Shown here: one piece after another, positions 48,601 to 59,585 of the stretch
Layout: the number at the start of each line of letters is the position of its first letter
Position numbering within the stretch: the first letter of the stretch is position 1
NCBI GenBank assembly: GCA_019914945.1
Contig: CM034113.1
Location: forward strand, 3,700,850-3,764,849
Length of the DNA stretch: 64,000 bases
Origin: Typha latifolia
Lineage: Eukaryota > Streptophyta > Magnoliopsida > Poales > Typhaceae
Reading direction: 5' to 3'
Notes under the pieces: generated by a model
What the model was told of the DNA's origin: nothing
What the model saw: the letters and a program-made list of their open reading frames with translations, nothing else
Database searches by the model: none
Position numbers and translations under genes: made by a program

Positions 48601-49437
48601 CTAAAGGCACTTGGACTTCTTGATCTTCAATTGGTTTTGCTCCAACAAATTCACCACGTCCTCCAAATGCCGCCAATGCTCCAATTTAGTCCTGCTATAC
48701 ACCAAAATATTATCAAAAAATACCAAGACATACCTTCGCAAGAGAGGCCGAAATATATCATTCATGAGGCCTTGGAAGGTAGCTGAAGCATTGGTGAAAC
48801 CAAAAGGCATCACTCAAAACTCATAATGCCCGTCCGGAGTCCGAAATGCAGTTTTATGCACATCCGCCAGGTGAACTCTAATTTGATGATACCCGGCCCT
48901 CAAGTCAAGCTTACTAAATATAGTCACCCCTACAAGCTTATCCAGCTACTCCTCGATAATCAGAATAGGATACCGGTCTTTGACAGTAATAGCGTTTAGT
49001 GCTCGATAATCGACACAAAACCGCCATGTCCCATCCTTTTTTCGCACCAATAGCACGGGGGATGAGTATGAACTATGACTTGGTTGTATGAGGCCTTGCT
49101 CCAACATCTCGACTACCATCTTTGATATAACTTCTTTTTGCACATGTGGATACCGATATGGCCTCACATTAGCTGGTGCAGCCCCAGGTACAATCTCTAT
49201 ACGATGGTCCGCCGCTCTCCTCGGTGGCAACTCCCGCGGCTCCTCAAACAGTCCAGAAAAATTATATAATAAATTAGACAATTCAATTGTAGTACCTGAA
49301 CTCGTTTGAGGCTCATCTCCTGCAGGTCCTAATTGAAGAAGATAGGCCAAATCATACGCACCAAGCAGCCCCACCATAGGCTGCATCACAGGAATCGGCG
49401 AAGTCCGTACACCATCAAGCCGCACATCTCTATTTTC
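48601..49437 (-). pseudogene. R2 reverse transcriptase with FFDN in place of FFDD
   Basis: From 49425: [60 protein letters not shown], then stops near 48945 and 48825, [36 protein letters not shown] and LRRYVLVFFDNILVYSRT. The second Asp of the catalytic pair is Asn (codon AAT at about 48712-48714 inverted). With two stops as well, the enzyme is dead. Confidence 0.85.
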
Positions 49438-49941
49438 TTATTTATATTTCATCCACATGCTTCGAAAATCAAATGTGACGGGTCCCAAACTTTGTAACCA
49501 CTAAGCACCAAGGATAACGTCCGCTCCTCGTAGCGCCAACGGATACAAGTCCACAATGATGTTGTGTCCTTGCACCCGTATACCGACTTGGCGACACAAG
49601 CTCTCCGCCCTCAGCTTTGTGCCGTCTCTAATAGCAACGTCAAACCCCATAGTCGGTTCGGCATCCAAACCCAATCTCCTTACTAACCTCTCATCTAGAA
49701 AGTTGTGTGTACTCCCTGAATCAATGAGGATGTGCACATAATGCTTTCTAACGAGTCCATCTACTCGTAACGTCCTCGACACAGAAGTACCCGAATATGC
49801 ATGCATCGATATTTCAGATTGGATATCTTCCTCAACGCCCTCCTCAACACCCTCCTGAACGGTCTCCTCATGGGTCTCCTCTGGACACTCTCCATCATCA
49901 TCAATCTCATCCTCCTCCTCAGGACCATCGATAAGCATCAC
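49438..49941 (-). pseudogene. R2 protease and Gag-protease linker
   Basis: Open frame 49941-49501: acidic linker PEEEDEIDDDGECPEETHEE, EISMHAYSGTSVSRTLRVDG, then ILIDSGSTHNFLDERLVRRL (DSG active site), FDVAIRDGTKLRAESLCRQV, NIIVDLYPLALRGADVILGA. All the features of a working gypsy protease domain are present; the stop replaces the Gln/Trp expected after LGA. Confidence 0.85.
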
Positions 49942-51238
49942 ACTCTCGATCGGTTTAGAACATCGATGATCGGGGGTGAAACGCTCATCACATCGAAAGC
50001 AAAGGCCCTTCGGGTAGGTGTGAGAGTTCGAACGGGGGGTCTAGTGCCTCCTCTAACATCGAACGAAGGTCTCAAAGGTGGTCGTGGTCTAGTAGTCGCA
50101 GCCGCTGTTTTTGAAATCGCAGAATTTGCAGCCGGCGTTCTAGGTGCAAACCGCCCATCTCGGTTGCCCCAATTGGTTTTCGCTGCCATCTTTAGAGCCC
50201 TATGTTTTTGTTCCATCCTCACGGCCCTCAAAGGCCTTCTCAAGAGTAGCAGGGCATAGAGCATGAACATCCGCTTGTATCTCCTCTCGCAGCCCTGAAA
50301 TAAAATGTACTCATCAATGTACGTTCAAGCCACGGTGGCTCACAACAACTACTAACTCTTTCAAACTCAGCTTGGTACTCCAATACGGTTGTCCTTTGAA
50401 CCATCTTGCCTAATGTGGCAGCAAAATCTTCATATGCCACTGTCCCAAATCTGCGTGTAATCCTCCTACAAAAATCAGCCCATTCGGTAAATCCACCACC
50501 ACAAATAATCGATCTATACCAATGCAATGCCGTTCCTTGGAGGTGAAAGCTTGTCATCTGGACTTTTGCATCTTCCGTTGTACCTTGACAATCAAAATAT
50601 TGTTCAACTTGAAATACCCAATCCGTTGGATCACCACCTTGGAATTTTGGAAAGTCCAAACGTGCGGTTCTTCCCCGAATAGCATTGTCATGTTCGTGAA
50701 AGATCCTTGGTTCAAGTCTAAACCTTTGTGCATGTTGATCACCTTCTCTAAATCCTCGAGCATGTCCATCACCAACTCCATAGGGATCAACCTCATCCTC
50801 ATAGTGCCAATCCTCCTCATCGACGAAGCACACTGGTGCCTCACGCCTCTTGGATTCTACCACTGTCGATGTTGGGTTTTGTAACGGAGGTGGGGGATGA
50901 TGTGAAGGCATAGGTAGGAGGGGATCATTGACACTCATATGACGCACCTGGACCTGTGGGGTATCAATTCGATGGGGTCCCACCGCTGGTCCTTCTTGAA
51001 ACTCTGTTCGTCGTCGAGGAGATGACGAACCCAATCGATTCATGGCATATTCCTTGAATTCATTGTGATCCTTTTGTATGTTGGCATATTTGAACCCATA
51101 GACGTTGGTTGACTCGGTCTTGCCGTGGTCACTTCAAGGGAATCGGCCTCACGGTTAGGATCATCGTGCATTGAGTCCTCCCTTGTCGGTGTGCTCTCCA
51201 TAGGTCACCTTGTTGATGTCATCTTCCTTGTTTCAACC
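49938..51238 (-). pseudogene. R2 gag
   Basis: Probable start at 51238 (MVETRKMTSTR, stop, MESTPTREDSMHDDPN). A frameshift leads to the open frame 51043-50240: PPPPLQNPTSTVVESKRREA, capsid core LDFPKFQGGDPTDWVFQVEQ, TALHWYRSIICGGGFTEWAD, TRRFGTVAYEDFAATLGKMV. A further shift gives MAAKTNWGNRDGRFAPRTPA and the zinc knuckle LCFRCDERFTPDHRC (with Gly to Asp) near 49965-50010. It is the most complete gag of this family in the window. Confidence 0.85.
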
Positions 51239-51289
51239 ATTAATGGAGGTCTGAGGTTTGCTTGCTCTGATACTAATTGATAGGCCAAA

Positions 51290-51517
51290 GTTGCTTATTT
51301 TTATCCAAAAACAAATACAAAAAGTGATTTAATTTGAGGCAGGTTGATCATGTTCATTCCATATCATAATCAAGAACCACAACAACTCACCATGATTCCC
51401 TCAACTTGTCCTCAAGATGCAAAGTGAAGGAAATGATCCATTAAGTCATCCTCCTTCTCCCATGTCACCTCGTCGGTGGTCTATTCAAGCCACTCCGCTA
51501 GAACCTCTGTCTTCACG
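51290..51517 (-). pseudogene. R3 chromodomain end and LTR start
   Basis: Inverted: KTEVLAEWLE, stop, TTDEVTWEKEDDLMDHFLHF, then a stop and the polypurine region, with the LTR beginning near 51394. Frame stop in the middle. Everything upstream of the chromodomain is replaced by another LTR at 51518. Confidence 0.7.
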
Positions 51518-51971
51518 CTAGATTAGGGTAGAAAGGAAGGAAAGGGGATAGAACTCAATATTCATTCATCATAATCTTTTTGATTGTCATCCACACCTTA
51601 AGAGGCTAACCAAACAAGCCAAAAATGATAAATAATAATCCTAGAAATAATAAATTCTCGTCGATCGTATTCAAATAGGGTTGAGCGCATTCAAACTCGC
51701 ATTTCGCGTTCTCTACCGATGCGAATGTATGCAGGCGTTCGCACATAGGCGTTCGAACGGTGTTTGTGCGTTCGAACACACAAATTGCGTTCTCTTTCGA
51801 TGTGAACGTCTGCAAGCGTTCGCAAGGGCATTTGAACGCACCTTCCCACGTTCGAACGTGGCATACATAATCCTTATTTTTATGAAATAAACAACTAAAA
51901 CACAATAAGGGAAGACTATCATAGGGTGTATCCATGCTCAAGACAACTCGGTGAGGTCTGAATCATATCAC
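51518..51971 (-). mobile_element. Reverse LTR fragment (TGATATGATT variant)
   Basis: Right end CTGAATCATATCA at 51971; left end truncated against R3. TTCGAAC and TTCAAAC motifs at 51665-51860. Closely related to 600-895. Followed by the second half of a gypsy protease (51972), showing insertion into or deletion within a pol region. Confidence 0.7.
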
Positions 51972-52125
51972 ATCGGCAATGGGATGACCCTCCGAGTTGA
52001 CAATATTTTTAGTGCTATTCAGGTGCGAGTCCAAGGGCATTCCTTTGTCATGGACTTGTATCTTATTGCACTCTGGGGAACAAATGATGTCTTAGGGGCA
52101 CAGTGGGCTACAAAGCTTGGGGTTC
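51972..52125 (+). pseudogene. Gypsy protease fragment
   Basis: IGNGMTLRVDN, then VRVQGHSFVMDLYLIALWGT and DVLGAQWATKLGVL, the C-terminal half of a gypsy protease. Its DSG half is missing. Forward orientation. Confidence 0.75.
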
Positions 52126-52502
52126 TTCCCCTTCATTCAAGCCCTAGCCATGCACCATCTCGACATTGGTGATCCTCTAACCTCTCTATCTGTCGATCCT
52201 CCCTCCTCCTTGGGATCTCGACCCCTTCTCCCACCTTATCCTTATCCCCTAAACACCACAATCCATCCACCCTATCGCCATTATTATCCCTCACCTTATC
52301 ACCACCACCACCCGTCACTTCCACCATCACCCCCACTTCTATGTATATTCATTCGAGTTGCATTTAGAATCTGTGAGGGGCGTAAATATCAAAAACGTAG
52401 ATTAGGAAGTTGTGGATCGATCACCCCTATTTTCTCCCAACTGCGCGGGCTGCTTTCCTGCATTCGATACAGATCGGGAAACGGACATCAAACCATAACA
52501 AG
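52126..52502 (+). mobile_element. P LTR, 5' truncated
   Basis: CT-rich leader with ACCACAATCCATCCACCCT and CATCCGTCACTTCC-type blocks as in the other chromovirus LTRs at 33520-33600, then AATCTGTGAGGGGCGTAAATAT, and end CCATAACA at about 52499. Primer site AGTGGTATCGAGCC follows at 52500-52513. Confidence 0.6.
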
Positions 52503-52532
52503 TGGTATCGAGCCACTTGTTCCTTGGCCACC

Positions 52533-53852
52533 ATGCCAACCATTAGATCCATGGCATCGAGACCCAATGAAGGCACCTCCGCGGAGGGAGAGGCTACGGA
52601 GATTATCGGATCGGATGCCAATCCTAACTCACCGAAGGAAATGTCTCCAACAACCTCTACGGTCAACTCAAATTTGATTAAGATGTTTGCAGATATGATG
52701 GAGACACAAAGAGCCATGCAAGCATCAATGGAAGCCATGACTCAAGTCCTCTTAGGTGCACCAAGGGGTACAGCAGCAACCGAGTTCCCTACTCGATCAC
52801 CGGTTACATCACCAAGGGAACCACATTTTCGCCAAGGGACACTACCTAAACCAGTCCGTACTAGGTGGGAGGAAGACCATGAAGATCCTATGGGGGGTCA
52901 CTCTAGGAGGCCCTTGCTGCCCACACCAGCCGATCTTTCACCGCGATGTACCACCACCAAGCACCAGATCCATCACTCCACGAAGATGATGATGAGTGAG
53001 TGGATTATGAAGAATCAGCGACCCCACGACACCATCCTAGGGATGCTAGATTCAACCCAAGAGAAATGAGCCCCAACCGATCTGAAAAAGGAGAACGAGG
53101 CATCCATGTAGGGACTGTTCACCTCAACTTCCCACCCTTCAATAGAGGAGAACCACTCGATTCGGTTTATCAAGCAGAGCAATTCTTTGAGTACCAAAGA
53201 ACACCTAATGCACAAAAGACGTTGTTGGCATCTTTCCATCTCAAAGACACCGCCATTCGATGGTACCATGCCACGAATCGAACTCAACCCTATCGATCGT
53301 GGGAGGCGTTCACTGACGCTATTTGCGTCCGATTTGGACCTTCCAGTTATGAGGATTTCCAGGCTGTTCTTACCAAGCTATCTCAAAGGACTACAGTGAG
53401 AGCATATCAAGAGGAGTTCAAGCATGTTAGCAGTCGAGTGCGGGGTTGGTTGGATTCTCAACTCAAGAGCACCTTCATTAGTGGCCTTCAGCGGGACATT
53501 CAAGCCGAAGTGAAGGCCGCCCGACCAACCACATTGTTGGAGGCTTTTGCAATAGCCCAATTGATGGAAGAGAAGCTTTGAGAGTTGCAGATAGTGGCAA
53601 AAGGGGGCTGAAGCACCACGAAGTCTAGAGGAATGCCTTGGCAAACAGCAGCCACACATCATGTGTTGACACCTCCACCGAGAGCAACGAATGCAAGAAT
53701 ACCTCCACAGCCACAACCAGGAAGTGAGAGACCTTCCCGAACTACCATGAAAAGACTTAACCCATCCCAAGTTGAAGAGAAGAACTAAATGGCTATGTTT
53801 TTGTTTTGATGAGCTATTCATCCCCGGGCACAAATGTGCCCAACTAGCCGCC
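52533..53852 (+). pseudogene. P gag
   Basis: ATG 52533 (MPTIRSMASRPNEGTSAEGE). N-terminal frame to about 52900, frameshift, then 53000-53581 with the capsid core LNFPPFNRGEPLDSVYQAEQ, WYHATNRTQPYRSWEAFTDA, RFGPSSYEDFQAVLTKLSQR, TFISGLQRDIQAEVKAARPT. A stop at 53579 and later stops precede a degraded zinc knuckle CFCFDELFIPGHKC (second Cys pair broken) at about 53795-53836. Split from its protease by a solo LTR at 53853. Confidence 0.85.
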
Positions 53853-54757
53853 TGATACGATTCGGACTTCACCGACATCGTCTCGAGCATGGATTCACTT
53901 TAGGAGTGTTTTTATTTCATGTTTTAGTGTTTAATTTCCATTAAAATAAGTTTTCTGTAAGTCGCGTTCGAACGCGAGTGGAGTGAGTTCGAACGCGGTT
54001 TGTGAACGGGGTTGTGAACGTGGAGAAAAGAATGTACTATGCGTTCGAACGCACTGTGAACGCCTGCATCGCGTTCGCAAATATCGACAGGCGCGTTCGA
54101 TCACGTGTTCGAACGCCTGCATCGCGTTCGCAAATCCAGAAGAGCTAATTCGGTGTGTTCGAACGCGGTCGGCGAAAATTGTGTTTTAGGGTTAATGTGA
54201 GTTGTTGGTTAGCCTATAAAAGGATGTGTAGGGCAACCAAAATTATCATTGATTATTGAGATTGAGTTTTGCCTTGCTTCCTTCGTCTTCTTCGCTCCCG
54301 TTCTCTCAATCCCCGGCGACGCCGCTTCTAACCTCCCTCGTCCGGCTAATCACCCTAGTCCCTCAGGGGTGGCCCTCTTCTCCCCCTTCGTCCAATCTAT
54401 CCAACACTTGCCCTAATCCTTCCATCAACCACAACCATTCCACCATCACTTTTCACCGGTGCCACCACATTAACGCCGGTCCACCACCATCCACCATTAC
54501 CTAGGATCACGTGCCTCCATCCACGGATCCAAAACAGATCACCTGACCTTCGTCCACTAAACGGACGATATCTCGAGATCCCCAACTCCGATTTGCCTGA
54601 AACTTGATTTGTTGGAAAGCTCTTTTACGAGGCTACAACATATCAAAATCTCACGTCGATCCGACGATAGAATATTTTGGGATCTAATTTCAAAGTTTCA
54701 TGCCAGATCGTATCAAGCTGGTATCAGAGCCTTAGCCCCAAAGAGAAGATCGTATCA
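53853..54757 (+). mobile_element. Solo LTR (TGATACGATT family), TSD CCGCC
   Basis: 905 bases with perfect duplication CCGCC at 53848-53852 and 54758-54762. GTTCGAACGC motifs at 53965-54165, TATAAAAGGA near 54216. The last ~50 bases are GATCGTATCA, AGCTGGTATCAGAGCC, then GATCGTATCA again: the primer-site motif lies inside the LTR, between two copies of the LTR terminus. Confidence 0.9.
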
Positions 54758-55051
54758 CCGCCACGGTGATGGTATTGGACGAAGTAGAGGATGTGGAGGA
54801 AGAGAAAATAATGGAAGCTGAACTAGAAGATGCGGCGGAAGACCAAGAAGCATTGGAGAGCAGCGAGGAGATCCACTCCGAGATATCGATGCATGCCTAC
54901 ACAGCGCCAATGCACCTCCGGACGTTGCGGGTCGATGGCATCGTGAACGGTGAGGATCCTCATCGACATCGGGGGCACTCACAACTTCATGGACGAGCAT
55001 GTGGTCAAGAAGATAGGGATGGCTACAGCTGCTACTTTGGGATTTGATGTA
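54758..55051 (+). pseudogene. P Gag-protease linker and protease N-terminus
   Basis: Continues P gag after the solo LTR: acidic linker LDEVEDVEEEKIMEAELEDA, EISMHAYTAPMHLRTLRVDG, then in a shifted frame VRILIDIGGTHNFMDEHVVK (DIG instead of DSG/DTG) and GFDV. Cut at 55052 by another LTR. Confidence 0.75.
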
Positions 55052-55726
55052 GTGATACACCTTGTTAGAATCTTTTCTTACTACATTAGTTATTTATTTT
55101 CATTAAAATAAAATTTATGTAGGTCGCGTTCGAATGCCTACATCAGGTTCACTAGAACAGAGAACGCCTTTTATGCGTTCGAACGCGATCGGGCGTGTTC
55201 GAACGCGATCGGTGGGAGTCCACTAGAATTAGGGTTAATAATTGTTATTTTGGCTTGTTGGCTAGCCTCTATAATGGTGTGGATAGCAGCCAAAATCATT
55301 ATGCTTAATAAATATTAGTTTCTTGTCTCCTCTATCCTCTCTCTAGTCTCTCGACCCTAATCTCCCTCCTCCCTCTTCATCGACCTACCACCTCTACCGT
55401 TGGCAAGGTCTCTCCTAACTTCTAATCTCCCTCGTCTATCGAGTCCTCCCTCTTCTTTGGGATCTCAACCACTTCATTCCCTTCATCTTTATCCCTTAAA
55501 CAACATCAATTATCCACCCTCATCTCTATTATCATCCATAATCCTAACATCCATTCCACCCATTACCACCACCATCATCCGCAATATATCGTGTTTCTAT
55601 CTCAGTTGTAGTTCGAATCTGTGAAGGACATAAATATGAAAAATGTAGATCAGGGAGTCACATATCGGTTTCATAATTGTCGGACTATGTGAGAATATTT
55701 GGTGAATATTTTTCCTCAATTGCGTG
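55052..55726 (+). mobile_element. Chromovirus LTR (TGATACACTTAG family), truncated by copia
   Basis: Starts TGATACACCTTGTTAGAATC. GTTCGAACGC motifs at 55125-55222, TATA-like CTCTATAATGG near 55268, CT-rich leader. The 3' end (about 150-200 bases) is missing where the copia LTR begins at 55727. Confidence 0.75.
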
Positions 55727-56621
55727 TGTTAGGTTTTTATTTGTTGGCAATTGTGTACAAAATATTCTAAGTGTATTTTTTTCATGTATATGAGCTTTAC
55801 ACAAGTCTAGAATATCTCTGGTTTGAAGAATTGCAAGATTATTGGAGAAAAGCCGTCGAGTTCACACCGCGTTCACAAACGCGTTCGAGCGCGGGTACTG
55901 CATTCACACAGACCGAGAGCTGCGTTCACAAACGCGTTCGAACGCAACCTGAAGAATTCATGTTGTTGCGTTCGAACGCACTCGGGCCCGTTCGAACGCA
56001 ACTGAGTTCAAGTCATGCCGTTCGAACGCACCCGGGCCGCGTTCGAACGCACCAATGAAGTTTGATAAAATTGGACTTTTGTGAGTACGGATAAGACTTG
56101 GATTTGTGAGTATGAATAAGACTTGGATTTGGCTCTATCTTGGAGATCATATATAAGGATTGTGATGCCCTATCTTGAGGGTGGTTGAAGAAGCATTATT
56201 GAAGGAGACTTCTTGAGGCTACATCGGTTCTTCAACTAACAAGGTTCTACTCATCTACAAAAGTTAATCTTTCATCTTAAGGGCTATCTAGACGAAAAAT
56301 CAATCTTGAGGGTTACTGAGATTGGACTTCAATCACGAGAAGCGGTGAATCGTGGGTTCTAGTGAGCAAGACTAAGATGAACAAAGTCGTTTGGATCGAC
56401 GGGTTGTTTTGTGAGTCAGTCTTGTAACTGCTACTATTCTAGTGATTGGTTTTTGATCCGAGTTTGGATCCGTGGTTTTTTCCCGTTTGGGTTTTTCCAC
56501 GTTAAAATCTTGGTGTTCATCTCTGCTTTCGTTTTTAATATTTCTTCCAATTTTTACTTAAGCGAACGAGCGAGATCATTGCCTAGTGTTTAGATACATA
56601 CGTGTGTCTAGGGGTTTTTCA
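55727..56621 (+). repeat. Copia 5' LTR
   Basis: TGTTAGG...GGGTTTTTCA, 895 bases. Two GTTCACAAACGCGTTCGA units and further GTTCGAACGC palindromes at 55860-56055; TATATAAG at 56150-56157. The first ~530 bases recur at 43024-43657. Confidence 0.8.
56150..56157 (+). promoter_or_regulatory. TATA box of copia LTR
   Basis: TATATAAG, about 425 bases into the LTR and about 95 bases after the last GTTCGAACGC motif; the same sequence is in the 43024 fragment (about 43561). Confidence 0.6.
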
Positions 56622-56623
56622 AT

Positions 56624-56634
56624 TGGTATCAGAG
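56624..56634 (+). other. Copia primer-binding site
   Basis: TGGTATCAGAG starts two bases after the LTR end, complementary to initiator tRNA-Met. Confidence 0.85.
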
Positions 56635-56647
56635 AGATCAGATCGGC

Positions 56648-58660
56648 ATGGATTTTCATAGAGATGGACCATCATCTATTAGACCTACTATCCTAGATGG
56701 ATCAAATTATGCATATTGGAAAGCTAGGATGAGAGCTTACTTGAAGTCTATAGATGAATGAGTATGGTTTGCCGTTGTGATCGGTTGGAGTCCACCATTG
56801 TACATGGTGGATGATAAACTTGCTGATAAACCGATAGAGTCATGGGATAGGTCAGACTATGAAAAAGTTGGATGAAATAGCAAGGCAATAAATGCAATTT
56901 TTAGTTGTGTTTCCTCAGAAGAATTTAGAAGAATTTATACTTGTGAGATAGCAAAAGAAGCTTGGACGATCTTAGAAACTACTCACGAAGGAACTATGGC
57001 TGTCAAACTTTCTAAACTTCAGAGGTTGACTACTAGTTTTGAAACTCTATGTATGGAGGAAAACGAGACATTTGATGTGTTCTATGCAAAATTGAGTGAT
57101 ATAGTCAACTCTAGTTTCAACCTAGGAGAGAAAATTCCTGAAAACAGAATTGTCCGTAAGATCCTTAGGTCTCTTCCAGAAAGGTTTCAGGCAAAAGTTA
57201 CAGCTATTGAGGAAAGTAAGGATATCGATTCTATGAAAGTTGAACAATTGGTAGGAAATCTACAAACATTTGAGTCTAGCCTTTCAAAACTGAGGAAATC
57301 TAAAGGGATGGCCCTATCCACAGTTGAACAAAATTTAGAAGAGTCTAATGATGAAGGTGATTTAGATGTTGAGATGTTGACTATGTTTGTCAAAAAGTTC
57401 AATAAATTCTTTTGGAAGCCAAACAAGTTGAATGCTAAAAAATTTGAAAAAAGTAAAGCCTTTGTGAAAAAGAAGAATACTGTGAGTTCAAATACAGGTG
57501 GTACCAACAACAATGTCAAACAGAAAAATAAGAGTTCTGAGAATAAAGTTCAATGTTTTGAATGTTTTGATTTTGGACACATCGCACAAGAATGCCCTAA
57601 TCATCTTAAGAGGAAGGGCAAAGCTATGAAAGTTACTTGGGATGACTCAGATGAATCTAATGTTGATTCTGGAAAAGACGAAGAAAACTTTGTAGGTTTT
57701 ACCTCTTCTCTACTTAATACTGACTCTGGAAAAGACAGGCATGGTGTTGGATACACTAGTAATTCAAATAATAATAAAATTGTCTTTGTTTCTGCAGGTA
57801 TACAAAAGGAAGAATACCTGAAGCCATCAACCGCATTTAAAAAGCAATCCTGGATGAATGCTTCTAAACTGAAGTTGAATCTACAAACTAGTGAAACTTC
57901 GACGGTACCAAAGGTAAACTCTAGTCACACTCCTCGACAAAAGGTGAGTAGAAAAAGGTTAGTTCCGACATGCTTTCATTGCGGCATTCTTGGTCATATT
58001 CGACCTCATTGCAAACTTTTGCAAAAACCTAGAAGTGCTTTTATTTATGGGATGAAAACAAAGGCCATATGGGTCAAGAAAAGTGATTTGAAATGTTATG
58101 TTGTACATACTGCCTTGAAAGCTTTAAATTCTGACTTGTGGTATTTAGACAGTGGCTGTTCAAGACATATGTCAGGCGACAAATCCTTATTTTCTAATCT
58201 CGAAAAACATGAAGGGAGAGTTGTGACATATGGAGATGGTAATTCATCCAATGTAACAGGTAAAAGAAAGGTAAGTATTCCAGGTGTTCCTATTCTTGAA
58301 AATGTTCTTTATGTTAAGGACTTGAAAGCAAATCTTCTGAGCATCAATCAATTTTGTGATGAAGATTGTGAGGTAAAATTCTCCAAAAATGATTGTACTA
58401 TTCTAGATCATGGTGGTAATGTTATATGTTATGGATCTAGAACATCTGATAATTGCTATGTTATTGGAAAGTCACATAAACTGAAACGTAACAGTGCCTC
58501 TTTCGACATTACAGATCTTTGGCATCAACGTCTTGGACATGTGAATCACAAGGAATTATTTACTCTGTCCAAACAGGAAGTGATAAGAGGAATACCTAAG
58601 ATGAAAAAATGTCAAAAAGGGTTTGCGATTCGTGTCAAATTGGAAAACAAACTAGGATTT
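56648..58660 (+). pseudogene. Copia gag and protease
   Basis: ATG 56648 (MDFHRDGPSSIRPTILDGSN). In-frame TGA at 56759 and 56873, both where Trp is expected. Open from 56996: Gag helices, CFECFDFGHIAQEC zinc knuckle (about 57549-57592), second knuckle CFHCGILGHIRPHC (about 57970-58015). The coiled-coil section between them, present in the second copy at 62230-62530, is deleted. Protease DLWYLDSGCSRHMSGD has the DSG site (58150). The pre-integrase motif LWHQRLGHVNHKEL is followed by a frameshift near 58605. Confidence 0.9.
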
Positions 58661-59585
58661 CACACAAGAAGGTAAATGCAGCTACCACCGACCATGTGCT
58701 CCAATTAGTTCACATGGACTTGATGGGTCCAACAAAAATAGAAAGTCTTGGAGGTAAACGCTATATTTTCTTAATGGTCGATGATTACTCCAGATATACC
58801 TGGGTTGCTTTTCTACGTGAGAAGTTTGAAACCTTTGAAGTTTTTAAATCACTATGCTTAAAATTACAGAATAAAAAATCTACTACCCTAGTTAGGATTC
58901 CTTCTGATCATGGTAGAGAATTTGAAAATGAAAATTTTTCTATATTTTGCGATTCTCTTGGTATTCAACATGAATTTTCAGCTCCTATAACTCCAAAACA
59001 GAACGAGATTGTGGAAAGAAAGAACCGAGTTGTACAGGAAATGGCTAGGGTTATGCTTCACGCTAAAAAGGTTCCTCAAAGGTTTTGGGCAGAGGCGGTC
59101 AATACAGCGGTACATGTGATAAATCATGTTTATCTAAGACCAGATACATATGACGAAGAAATAGGAAAGGAGCTTGATCTGGAAATTGAGAATCAGGACG
59201 AGGACAAAGTTGAAATGAACAAAGATGACTACAATGTACCGAAATCATCTGCCAGAGTGAAATCAGATCATCCACTGTCACAAGTGATCGGAGACGTAAA
59301 TGAACCAATGAAGACAAGAAGACAAATCCAAAGTGAGGTATCATTTACTTGTTATACATCTTCTTTTGAACCTAAAAATGTGAAGGAAGCATTGTTAGAC
59401 GATTCTTGGGTTAATGCTATGCATGAGGAATTAGAGCAATTTTCTAGGAATGATGTTTGGTATTTAGTTCCTAGACCTAAGAATGTGAACGTCATTGGAA
59501 CAAAATGGATTTACAAGAATAAAAGTGATGAACATGGCAATATAGTTCGAAATAAAGCTAGACTCGTAGCACAGGGATATACTTA
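58600..59585 (+). pseudogene. Copia integrase and start of RT
   Basis: CDSCQIGKQTRISHKK (zinc), then VHMDLMGPTKIES (first Asp), PSDHGREFEN (second Asp) and QNEIVERKNRVVQEMAR (Glu; QNG is usual before it). After VINHVYLRP the integrase C-terminal region is deleted and joined in frame to an acidic connector. RT starts with ALLDDSWVNAMHEELEQFSR and WIYKNKSDEHGNIVRNKARL; a TAG at 59584 replaces the Gln of GYTQVEGID. Confidence 0.85.

Larger units (their letters stand above)
46493..51284 (-). mobile_element. R2: chromovirus with a single LTR, TSD CCAAA
   Basis: Reverse element with gag (51238-49938), protease, RT, RNase H, integrase tail, chromodomain, then 3' LTR (47425-46493). It is flanked by CCAAA at 46488-46492 and 51285-51289, but the right end is not an LTR: it stops at one primer-site unit (inverted CCTATCAATTAGTATCAGAG). 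The integrase zinc and DDE domains are deleted in frame. See the findings for this unusual structure. Confidence 0.8.
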
